A DNA stretch of 47,482 bases from Actinospica durhamensis (GTDB lineage Bacteria; Actinomycetota; Actinomycetes; Streptomycetales; Catenulisporaceae). Of this stretch, positions 16,301 through 23,776 are shown piece after piece. Within the stretch, counting starts at the first letter, position 1, and each line of letters begins with the position of its first letter. The stretch is from the NCBI RefSeq assembly GCF_018139695.1, contig NZ_JAGSOG010000036.1, forward strand, positions 1-47,482. The letters are read 5' to 3'. The notes under the pieces are model-generated. The model was given only the letters and a program-made list of their open reading frames with translations, ran no database searches and was not told the DNA's origin. The translations under genes were made by a program, and so were the position numbers.

Positions 16301-18994
16301 ATGGCCTCGCCGTTCCCGCAGTTCTCCGCTCTTTACCCGTTCGGGCTCGACGAATTCCAGGTCCAGGGGTGTGCCGCACTGGACGAGGGCCACGGGGTGC
16401 TGGTCGCGGCTCCCACCGGCGCCGGCAAGACCGTCGTCGGGGAGTACGCCGTCTTCCTCGCGCTCGAGCGCGGACGCAAGTGCTTCTACACCACGCCCAT
16501 CAAGGCCCTGTCGAACCAGAAGTACGCCGACCTGGTCAAGCGGCACGGCGCCGCCAACGTGGGCCTGCTCACCGGGGACAACTCGATCAACGGCGACGCG
16601 CCGGTGGTGGTGATGACCACCGAGGTGCTGCGCAACATGCTCTACGCCGGCTCCAGCGCCCTCGACGGCCTCGGCTTCGTGGTCATGGACGAGGTGCACT
16701 ACCTCGCCGACCGCTTCCGCGGCGCGGTGTGGGAGGAGGTGATCATCCACCTGCCCGAGTCGGTGCAGCTGGTGTCCCTCTCGGCCACCGTGTCCAACGC
16801 CGAGGAGTTCGGCGAGTGGCTCGAGACCGTGCGCGGGTCCACCACGATCATCGTCTCCGAGCACCGGCCGGTCCCGCTCTGGCAGCACGTACTGGCCGGC
16901 GGCAAGATCTACGACCTCTACAACGGGGTGGACCCGGAGACCCCGGACGCCGCGCGGGTCAACCCGGAGCTGGTGCGCTACTGCCGGCAGGAGGAGCGCT
17001 TCGCCCCGGGCGGCGGACGGCGCGGGCGCTCGGCCGGGGTCGGGCGCGGCCGGTCCGGGCCGCCGAGCCGGGTGGACGTGGTCGACCGGCTCGACTCCGA
17101 CGGCCTGCTGCCGGCCATCACCTTCATCTTCTCCCGGGCCGGTTGCGAGGGCGCGGTCCAGCAGTTCCTGCGCTCCAACATCCGGTTGTTGAGCCAGGAG
17201 GACCGGCTGAAGGTGCGCGCGCACGTGAGCGCCCGCACCACCGAGATCCCCCGCGAGGACCTCAACGTCCTGGGATACCACGACTTCCTGGACGGGCTCG
17301 AGCGCGGCGTGGCGGCGCACCACGCCGGCATGCTGCCCACGTTCAAGGAGATCGTCGAGGAGCTGTTCGTCCAGGGCCTGGTCAAGGCCGTGTTCGCGAC
17401 CGAGACGCTGGCCCTGGGCATCAACATGCCGGCCCGCTCGGTGGTGCTCGAGTCGCTGGTGAAGTGGAACGGGGAGGCGCACGTCGACGTCACCCCGGGG
17501 GAGTACACCCAGCTCACCGGCCGGGCCGGGCGGCGCGGGATCGACATCGAGGGCCACGCGGTGGTGCTCTACCGCCCCGGGCTCGATCCGCGGGCACTGG
17601 CCGGCCTGGCCTCGACCCGCACCTATCCGCTGCGCTCCTCCTTCAAGCCGTCCTACAACATGGCGGTCAACCTGGTCGGCCAGGTCGGCACGGCCCGGGC
17701 CCGGGCGCTGCTGGAGAGCTCCTTCGCGCAGTTCCAGGCCGACCGCGCGGTGGTGGGGCTGACCCGTCAGCTGCGCCGCAACACCGAGGCGCTGAACGGC
17801 TACAAGGAGTCGATGACCTGCCACCTCGGCGACTTCGAGGAGTACGCGGGGCTGCGCCGGGCGCTGTCGGACCGCGAGGCCGAGCTGTCCCGGCAGAACT
17901 CCGCGTCCCGCCGGGCCGCGGCGGCCGGAGCGGTCGAGGCGCTCAAGATCGGCGACATCATCACCGTCCCGGCCGGGCGGCGCTCCGGGCTCGCGGTGGT
18001 GCTCGACCCGGGTCTGGACACCGGCAAGGAGGGTCCGCGCCCGGTCGTGCTCACGGCGGAACGGCAGGTGGCGCGGCTGTCCATGCTCGACTTCCCGGTG
18101 CCGGTGGAGCCGATCGGCTGGATGCGCATCCCGAAGAGCTTCAACCCGAAGTCCCCGCAGTCGCGCAAGGACCTGGCCTCGGCGCTGCGGACCAAGGCCG
18201 GGGCCGAGGGCATCAAGGCCACCCGGCCGCGCCGGTCCAGGACCGAGGCCGCGGACGACGCCGAGATCAGCCGGCTGCGCGCGGCCCTGCGCCGGCACGC
18301 GTGCCACGGCTGCGAGGACCGGGAGAACCACGCCCGCTGGGCCGAGCGCTACTGGCGGCTGCAGCGGGAGACCGACCAGCTCGAGCGGCGGGTGCGCAGC
18401 CGCACCAACTCGATCGCGCGCACCTTCGACCGGGTCTGCTCGGTGCTCACGGTGCTCGGCTATCTGGACGGCGAGCGGGTGACCGAGGCCGGCAGGCGCC
18501 TGGCCCGGATCTACTCCGAGCTCGACCTGGTCGCGGCCGAGTGCCTGCGCGAGGGCGTGTGGGACGGGCTCGGCCCGGCCGACCTGGCCTGCGCCGCCTC
18601 GCTGCTGGTCTACGAGGCCCGGATGAGCGACGACGCGCCGCCGCCGCGGGTGCCCAAGGGCCCGGCCAGGGAGGCGATCGAGCGCACCCTGCGGATCTGG
18701 CTGGACACCCACTCCATCGAGAGCGACTACGACCTCGACTTCCAGCGCGAGCCGGACACCGGCTTCGCCTGGGCGGCCTACCGCTGGGCCAGCGGGCACC
18801 GGCTCGAGGACGTGCTGGACGAGGTGGGCCTGCCCGCGGGCGACTTCGTGCGCTGGTGCAAGCAGCTGATCGACCTGCTCGGCCAGATCGCCGACGCGGC
18901 CGCCTCGGACCGGTCCTCGGGCGTGCGCGAGTCGGCCCGCGGCGCGGTGGACCTGATCCGCCGCGGAGTGGTGGCCTACACCTCGATGACCTAG
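16301..18994 (+). CDS. helY: Ski2/Mtr4-like DEAD/DEAH helicase HelY
   Basis: This 897-residue superfamily 2 helicase is the actinobacterial counterpart of Ski2/Mtr4 RNA helicases. Motif I is APTGAGKT near residue 37, motif II DEVH near 129, motif III SAT near 160 and motif VI LTGRAGRRG near 405. The ATLALGIN-type motif V is TLALGINMPARSVVLE. A DSHCT-like C-terminal domain follows (LCSVLTVLGYL-like region to the end). A Gly/Arg-rich insert lies near residue 235-260. The start ATG 16301 fits the promoter; the open frame upstream lacks signals. In M. tuberculosis helY (Rv2092c) directly follows tatC, matching this order. The substrate is probably RNA. Confidence 0.94.
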   Translation: MASPFPQFSALYPFGLDEFQVQGCAALDEGHGVLVAAPTGAGKTVVGEYAVFLALERGRKCFYTTPIKALSNQKYADLVKRHGAANVGLLTGDNSINGDAPVVVMTTEVLRNMLYAGSSALDGLGFVVMDEVHYLADRFRGAVWEEVIIHLPESVQLVSLSATVSNAEEFGEWLETVRGSTTIIVSEHRPVPLWQHVLAGGKIYDLYNGVDPETPDAARVNPELVRYCRQEERFAPGGGRRGRSAGVGRGRSGPPSRVDVVDRLDSDGLLPAITFIFSRAGCEGAVQQFLRSNIRLLSQEDRLKVRAHVSARTTEIPREDLNVLGYHDFLDGLERGVAAHHAGMLPTFKEIVEELFVQGLVKAVFATETLALGINMPARSVVLESLVKWNGEAHVDVTPGEYTQLTGRAGRRGIDIEGHAVVLYRPGLDPRALAGLASTRTYPLRSSFKPSYNMAVNLVGQVGTARARALLESSFAQFQADRAVVGLTRQLRRNTEALNGYKESMTCHLGDFEEYAGLRRALSDREAELSRQNSASRRAAAAGAVEALKIGDIITVPAGRRSGLAVVLDPGLDTGKEGPRPVVLTAERQVARLSMLDFPVPVEPIGWMRIPKSFNPKSPQSRKDLASALRTKAGAEGIKATRPRRSRTEAADDAEISRLRAALRRHACHGCEDRENHARWAERYWRLQRETDQLERRVRSRTNSIARTFDRVCSVLTVLGYLDGERVTEAGRRLARIYSELDLVAAECLREGVWDGLGPADLACAASLLVYEARMSDDAPPPRVPKGPAREAIERTLRIWLDTHSIESDYDLDFQREPDTGFAWAAYRWASGHRLEDVLDEVGLPAGDFVRWCKQLIDLLGQIADAAASDRSSGVRESARGAVDLIRRGVVAYTSMT

Positions 18995-19022
18995 CCGAGC
19001 CTCGGCATGCGGCGTACGCGCA

Positions 19023-19063
19023 GACGCGGGGCCCGGATCCGACTCGGATCCGGGCCCCGCGTC
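19023..19063. terminator. Perfect bidirectional terminator between helY and the VOC gene
   Basis: Two 18-base arms (19023-19040 and 19046-19063) pair perfectly around the loop GACTC. The genes on both sides converge on it, so it should end both transcripts. Confidence 0.8.
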
Positions 19064-19085
19064 CGTCCGCGGCGCGGCTACGCCG

Positions 19086-19850
19086 CTACATCTTGACCGA
19101 GAAGACGCCGAAGGGCGCGTTCTGGCCGTCGTGCAGCAGGGCGATGCGCGGGCCGCCCTCCATCGGGGTGTCCTCCGGGCCGTGCAGGACGCCGCCGCCG
19201 AGCTGCTTGGCCTTGTCCGCGATCGCGTCCACGTCGGAGACCAGGAAGTACGGGTTCCAGTGCGAGAGCGTGTCGGCCGGGAACATCTCTCCCATGTCCA
19301 TCACGCCGCCGAACTCCTTGCCGGCCAGCCCGACCTGCGGGTACATCTCGTCGTCGGTGGCCTCCCAGCCGAGCACCTCGGTGTAGAAGCGCACCGCGGC
19401 GTCCTTGTCCCGGGTGGCCAGGTCGATCCAGCCGAAGGTGTTCGGCTCCTCGACCTTGCCGAAGCCGGCGAAGGAGCCCTTCTGCCAGAGGCTGAACGCG
19501 GCGCCGGTCGGGTCGCTCAGCAGCGCCCAGCGGCCGACGTCCATCACGTCCATCGGCTCCATCCACACCTGCGCGCCCGCCTTCTTGGCCGCGGCGGTGG
19601 TGGCGTCGATGTCCTTGGTGTCGAACGAGAGCATCCAGCGCACCGGCTGCTGCGGGTTCATCAGCGGCGCGACGGCCCCGACCGGGCTCTCGTCGAGCAT
19701 GAACATGGTGTATCCGCCGGCCTCGGGCCGCGGATCGGTCTCGGCACCCCAGCCGAAGAGCTGGCCGTAGAACTTCTTGGCGGCGTCCACGTCGGACGTG
19801 CTCAGCTGGGTCCAACAGGGGGAGCCGGGGAGGATCTCGGTGACCTTCAT
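19086..19850 (-). CDS. Two-domain VOC (glyoxalase-fold) protein
   Basis: This 254-residue cytosolic protein has two vicinal-oxygen-chelate units. The first (residues 1-123) starts with GSPCWTQLSTSDVDAAKKFY and the second (about 133-254) with FGWIDLATRDKDAAVRFY. Both keep the FYxxLFGW/FYTEVLGW pattern typical of the actinobacterial family annotated as glyoxalase or hydroxylase. The substrate and any metal requirement are unknown. GAGAGG lies eight bases before the ATG. Its transcript starts in a region with overlapping inverted repeats (19868-19889) and converges on helY across a strong terminator. Confidence 0.9.
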   Translation of the reverse strand: MKVTEILPGSPCWTQLSTSDVDAAKKFYGQLFGWGAETDPRPEAGGYTMFMLDESPVGAVAPLMNPQQPVRWMLSFDTKDIDATTAAAKKAGAQVWMEPMDVMDVGRWALLSDPTGAAFSLWQKGSFAGFGKVEEPNTFGWIDLATRDKDAAVRFYTEVLGWEATDDEMYPQVGLAGKEFGGVMDMGEMFPADTLSHWNPYFLVSDVDAIADKAKQLGGGVLHGPEDTPMEGGPRIALLHDGQNAPFGVFSVKM

Positions 19851-19867
19851 GGCAAACGCCTCTCGTA

Positions 19868-19889
19868 AACCGACTGGTTGGCCTCAACC
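19868..19889. promoter_or_regulatory. Overlapping inverted repeats, candidate operator of the VOC gene
   Basis: AACC-GACT-GGTT (19868-19879) and GGTTG-GCCT-CAACC (19876-19889) overlap just upstream of the VOC start. The first resembles operators of TetR-type repressors. No such repressor gene is adjacent. Confidence 0.3.
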
Positions 19890-20000
19890 CACCTAACCCG
19901 TCCGCCCGGGCCCACGCCAGTCGGCGCCCCGTGGCGAAATCGAAGGTTGGGCCGCCCGGTGCCGGGTCCGGTCACAGCTGTCTCGAGCGTCGCAGCCGTC

Positions 20001-20957
20001 TCAGCCGATCCGGCGGAAGGAGCGCCGGTAGTCGCGCGGAGCCAGACCGACCCGCTCCACGAAGTGCTGGCGCAGGGTGACCGGACTGCCGAAGCCGGAG
20101 GCGGCCGCGACCCGGTCCATCGGCAGGTCCGTCTGCTCGAGCAGCCGCTGCGCCCGCAGCACCCGCTGCGCGATGAGCCACTGCGCCGGCGTGGTGCCGG
20201 TGGTGGCCAGGAAGCGGCGGGCGAAGGTGCGCTCGGACAGACCCGCCCAGGCGGCGAGCCGAGGCACCGTCAGCGGCTGCTCGAGTTCGGCCAGCGCCCG
20301 CGTCCGCACGGCCGTGAGCAACTCGTCGCCCTCGTCGCGCACCGGGATGGGCCGGTCCACGAACTGCGCCTGGTCGCCGGTGCGGAACGGGGCGACGACC
20401 ATGGCCCGGGCGATCGCCGCGGCCGTCTCGGCGCCGTGCCCGACGCGCACCAGGTGCAGGCACAGGTCGATGCCGCCGGCCACGCCCGCCGAGGTCCACA
20501 CCCCGTCGTCCTCGACGTAGAGCGCGGTGGGGTCGACCTTGACCTCCGGGTGGCGCCGGGCCAGCAGTTCGGCGGCGTTCCAGTGCGTGACGGCGCGCCG
20601 CCCGTCCAGCAGCCCGGCCTGCGCCAGCACGAACGCCCCGAGGCAGAGGGCCGCGACCGGGGTGCCGGCCCGGTGGGCGGATCGCAGGGCCCGTAGGACC
20701 GGCTGCGGGAAGGCCGCGGTGGGCGAGGTGACTCCGGGCACGATGACGAGGTCCGCGGTGCGCAGCCAGGCCAGGGTCTGGCGCGCGGCCATGGACGCGC
20801 CGTGCTCGAGCGCGACCGGCTCCCGGTCCACGCCGCAGGTGCGCAGGTCGAACGGCGCGCTCCCGCCCGGGATCCGGTCGTTGCGGAAGACCTCGGCGAC
20901 GACCGAGATGTCGAACATCCGGACCCCGTCCATGACCAGCAGGGCGATACGGCGCAT
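20001..20957 (-). CDS. GlxA-family transcriptional regulator (DJ-1/PfpI plus AraC HTH)
   Basis: This 318-residue protein combines an N-terminal DJ-1/PfpI class I glutamine-amidotransferase-like domain (residues 1-180, with ALCLGAFVLAQAGLLDG around the nucleophile-elbow Cys) and a C-terminal AraC double helix-turn-helix (about 210-318, LTVPRLAAWAGLSERTFARR and RVAAASGFGSPVTLRQHF). Such regulators often control a divergent or nearby catabolic gene. Here the divergent neighbour is a metallo-hydrolase only 74 bases away, which makes it the most likely target. The ATG at 20957 has GATACT seven bases upstream. The ligand is unknown. The 150 bases before the VOC gene hold no further gene. Confidence 0.92.
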   Translation of the reverse strand: MRRIALLVMDGVRMFDISVVAEVFRNDRIPGGSAPFDLRTCGVDREPVALEHGASMAARQTLAWLRTADLVIVPGVTSPTAAFPQPVLRALRSAHRAGTPVAALCLGAFVLAQAGLLDGRRAVTHWNAAELLARRHPEVKVDPTALYVEDDGVWTSAGVAGGIDLCLHLVRVGHGAETAAAIARAMVVAPFRTGDQAQFVDRPIPVRDEGDELLTAVRTRALAELEQPLTVPRLAAWAGLSERTFARRFLATTGTTPAQWLIAQRVLRAQRLLEQTDLPMDRVAAASGFGSPVTLRQHFVERVGLAPRDYRRSFRRIG

Positions 20958-20964
20958 GCTTGGC

Positions 20965-20970
20965 AGTATC
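20965..20970 (-). promoter_or_regulatory. -10 element of a leaderless promoter (GlxA-type regulator)
   Basis: GATACT on the minus strand lies seven bases before the ATG at 20957, within the shared divergent promoter region. Confidence 0.5.
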
Positions 20971-21019
20971 CCATCGATGGTCGGCTTTCACGCCACTGTC
21001 CCCGGCCGGGCCGCGCTGC

Positions 21020-21025
21020 CAGGAT
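21020..21025 (+). promoter_or_regulatory. -10 element of a leaderless promoter (metallo-hydrolase)
   Basis: CAGGAT lies six bases before the ATG at 21032 and 50 bases from the divergent regulator element. Confidence 0.5.
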
Positions 21026-21031
21026 CAAGAC

Positions 21032-21838
21032 ATGACGAACCCGACGCACCAGAGCCCTGTGATCCGCCTGCTGTCCACCGGCGGCCCGACCGCCCTGATC
21101 GAGGTCGGCGGGCTGCGCCTGCTGACCGACCCCACCTTCGACGAGCCCGGCGACTACGTCTCGCGCTCCGGGGCGAGCCTGACCAAGACCGAGCCCGCCG
21201 TGCTCGGACCCGAGGCGCTCGGCCGGATCGACGCGGTGCTGCTCTCGCACGACGAGCACCCGGACAACCTCGACCGCTCCGGCCGGGCCCTGCTGGCCGA
21301 GGTCCCGCTGGTGCTCACCACCACCTCCGGGGCCGGCCGGCTCAGCGCCGCCGCCGTGCCCGCGGTGGGCCTCGCGCCCTGGGAGCCGTACGAGCTGGCC
21401 CGGCCGGACGGCGGCACGCTGCGGGTCACCGCGCTGCCCGCGCAGCACGGCCCGGCCGGGTGCGAGCCGGTGACCGGGCAGGTGCTCGGATTCCTGCTGC
21501 ACGCCCCGGATCTGCCGAGCGTCTACGTCAGCGGGGACAACGCCTCACTCGCCCTGGTCGAGCAGGTCGCCGAACGGTTCGGGCCGGTGGACACCGCGGT
21601 GATCTTCGCCGGGGCGGCGCGGGTGCCCGAGGTGCTCGGCGGCGCCGCGCTCACCCTGGACTCGGCCGAGGCGGCCGAGGCCGCGCGCATCCTCGGGAGC
21701 CGACGCGCCGTCGTGTTGCACTGCGACAGCTGGGCGCATTTCTCCGATGATTACGCCGCCGTCGAAGCCGCCTTCGACAAGGCGGGGCGCCGCGCCCTGC
21801 TCCCGGAGGTCAGGCACGGACAGGAATACGTCCTCTGA
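21032..21838 (+). CDS. Metallo-beta-lactamase fold hydrolase, UlaG-like
   Basis: This 268-residue protein has the fold of small cytosolic metallo-hydrolases: GGPTALIEVGGLRLLTDPTF opens the first strands, and the metal-site motif reads LLSHDEHPDNLD (about residues 70-81), an altered HxHxDH in which the third position is Glu and the final His is Asn. Related actinobacterial proteins carry HDHHADN here, so this is a family variant rather than decay. Further ligands may be AQHGP near 149 and the YVSGDNAS segment near 170. The substrate is unknown. It is divergent from a GlxA-type regulator and precedes the ABC exporter genes by 43 bases. Confidence 0.85.
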   Translation: MTNPTHQSPVIRLLSTGGPTALIEVGGLRLLTDPTFDEPGDYVSRSGASLTKTEPAVLGPEALGRIDAVLLSHDEHPDNLDRSGRALLAEVPLVLTTTSGAGRLSAAAVPAVGLAPWEPYELARPDGGTLRVTALPAQHGPAGCEPVTGQVLGFLLHAPDLPSVYVSGDNASLALVEQVAERFGPVDTAVIFAGAARVPEVLGGAALTLDSAEAAEAARILGSRRAVVLHCDSWAHFSDDYAAVEAAFDKAGRRALLPEVRHGQEYVL

Positions 21839-21881
21839 GCTGCGGGAAAAGAACTGGCGGTGGCGCCCGGGAAGGAGCAGC

Positions 21882-21926
21882 ATGGGCGCCGCCCGAACCA
21901 TGTCTCGCAGTGAAGGCAAGTCTTGA
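21882..21926 (+). CDS. 14-residue leader peptide overlapping the ABC exporter start
   Basis: An ATG with an excellent ribosome site (GAAGGAG, 21871-21877) opens a frame encoding MGAARTMSRSEGKS. Its TGA overlaps the TTG start of the following gene in the tetranucleotide TTGA (21923-21926). The layout is that of a coupling or leader frame: ribosomes ending here can reinitiate at the weak TTG. It does not resemble a ribosomally made peptide natural product and has no membrane segment. It is equally possible that it has no function beyond delivering ribosomes, or is not translated at all. Confidence 0.5.
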   Translation: MGAARTMSRSEGKS

Positions 21927-23776
21927 CGTACCAAACCCTCCGAGGTCTCACGCGCTGCGCCCGCGACGCGGGAGGCCGCCTGCTCACCGGCCTCGGTATC
22001 CTCATCCTGCTCCAGAACCTCGCCCCCGCGGGCCTCGCCCTGGCCACGGCGCTGCTGATCGGCCGGGTCCAGCACGCCGTGCCCTCGGACCTGGTGGCCG
22101 CGACCACCGTCCCGCTGATCGTCTTCGCCCTGGTGCTCGGGATCGGGCACGCGGCCGACGCGGCGCTCGAACCGCTGGTCTACCTCGGCGCGTTCCGGAT
22201 CGACGGCGCCTACCGGGCCCGGATCACCGAGCTCGCGGCCACCAGCCCCACCGTGGACCGGCTCGAGGACCCGGAGAGCCAGCGGCTGGTCCGGGCCGCC
22301 CGGGCCGATCCGGTGAACTGGACCGAGCGCACCCCGGGCACCGGTGTCATGGCCCTGATCCACATCGCGGCGGTGTTCGCCGGGGCGGTGGCCTCCTGCG
22401 CCGTGCTGGCCGGCTTCGCCTGGTGGCTGGTGCCGCTGATCTTCCTGCCGGCGCTGGCGCAGTGGTGCATCCTGGCCCGCCGGCACCAGTCCTTCATGCA
22501 CAACTGGCGCGCCTCGCGCCGCGAGATGCAGCGCGGCAACGTGTGGGAGCGCACCGCGGCCGATCCCGGCACCAGCAAGGACATCCGCGTCTACGGGCTC
22601 GGCGACTGGATCGCCGACTCCATCCAGACGCACATCCGCACCGCCTTCGAGCCCATCTGGGCCAAGCTCACGGCCAAGGACGAGTGGCAGGTCTTCCTCC
22701 TGGTCGGCCTGCCGTTCTCAGTCGCCCTGGCCGTGGTCGGCCACGACGCGGCCACCGGCCGCACCACGGTCGCGGTCGAGTCCGCGGTGCTGGCGGCGGG
22801 CTGGTCCATCTTCCAGTCCCTCGGCTGGACCGACACCACCATCTCGGTCACCTCCGCGGGCGAATGCCTGGCCGCGTACGAGGAACTGCGCCAGGTGCTC
22901 GAGCCGGCGGCCGTACCCGCGGCGGTGCTCGCCCCCGACGCCGCGGCCGCCGCCCCGCGCGAGCTGCCCGACCGCGTGCCGCTGATCGCCTTCGAGGGCC
23001 TGGGCTTCCGCTACCCGGGCACCGAGCGCACCGTGCTGCACTCGGTGGACCTGGAGATCAAACCGGGTGAGCTGCTCGCGCTGGTGGGCCTGAACGGCGC
23101 GGGCAAGTCCACCCTCATCAAACTCCTGTCGATGCTCTACACCCCGACCTCGGGCCGGATCACCGCCGACGGGCTCGACATCGCCTCTTATGGGCACGAG
23201 GCCTGGCGCTCCCGGATATCCGTGGTCTTCCAGGACTTCGTGAAGTACGAGCTGAGCGCGGCCCAGAACGTGCTGCTGGGCCGGGGGAACCTGGCGCCCG
23301 ACTTCGAGGAGCTTGAGCTCGCGGCCGAGGAGGCCGGGTTCGGCGAGGTGCTCTCCCGCCTGCCGGCCGGCTGGGACACCCCGCTCGCCCGCACCCGCAC
23401 CGGCGGGGTGGACCTGTCCGGCGGCCAGTGGCAGCAGGTCGTGCTCACCCGCGCGCTCTACGCGCTGCGCAAGGGCGCGAAGCTGCTGGTGCTCGACGAG
23501 CCCACTGCGCACCTCGACGTGCGCACCGAGTTCGAGGTCTTCCAACGCCTCGCCGAACGCCGGGGCGAGGCGAGCATCGTGCTGATCTCGCACCGCCTGT
23601 CCACCGTCCGCTACGCCGACCGGATCGTGCTGCTCGACGGCGGCCGGATCACCGACTCCGGCACCCACGAGGAGCTGCTGGCCCGCGGCGGCGAGTACGC
23701 GCGGATGTTCGCGATTCAGGCCGAGCGCTTCCAGGCCGGCTACGACGACCACATCGAGGAAGGGGAGCTGCTGTGA
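21923..23776 (+). CDS. ABC exporter half-transporter (permease fused to ATPase), first of pair
   Basis: This 617-residue protein has an N-terminal transmembrane domain (about residues 1-330, first segment GLGILILLQNLAPAGLALAT) and a C-terminal nucleotide-binding domain. Walker A is GLNGAGKST near residue 390, the signature is LSGGQWQQ near 500, Walker B is LLVLDEPTAHLD, and the H-loop is LISHRLST. The LSGGQWQ variant occurs in exporters of the NisT/SpaT kind. The TTG start is inferred from its GAAGG site and the overlap with the leader frame. It overlaps the second exporter gene by four bases, so the two probably form a heterodimer. No peptide precursor or maturation gene lies next to it. Confidence 0.9.
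   Translation: MTYQTLRGLTRCARDAGGRLLTGLGILILLQNLAPAGLALATALLIGRVQHAVPSDLVAATTVPLIVFALVLGIGHAADAALEPLVYLGAFRIDGAYRARITELAATSPTVDRLEDPESQRLVRAARADPVNWTERTPGTGVMALIHIAAVFAGAVASCAVLAGFAWWLVPLIFLPALAQWCILARRHQSFMHNWRASRREMQRGNVWERTAADPGTSKDIRVYGLGDWIADSIQTHIRTAFEPIWAKLTAKDEWQVFLLVGLPFSVALAVVGHDAATGRTTVAVESAVLAAGWSIFQSLGWTDTTISVTSAGECLAAYEELRQVLEPAAVPAAVLAPDAAAAAPRELPDRVPLIAFEGLGFRYPGTERTVLHSVDLEIKPGELLALVGLNGAGKSTLIKLLSMLYTPTSGRITADGLDIASYGHEAWRSRISVVFQDFVKYELSAAQNVLLGRGNLAPDFEELELAAEEAGFGEVLSRLPAGWDTPLARTRTGGVDLSGGQWQQVVLTRALYALRKGAKLLVLDEPTAHLDVRTEFEVFQRLAERRGEASIVLISHRLSTVRYADRIVLLDGGRITDSGTHEELLARGGEYARMFAIQAERFQAGYDDHIEEGELL

Noticed and set aside
14969-18799. A 1276-residue open frame opposite tatC and helY
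   Set aside because: It is antisense to two well-identified genes, is composed almost entirely of repeated Asp/Arg/Val/Leu/Gly codons, and has no motif; it is a by-product of high GC at third positions.
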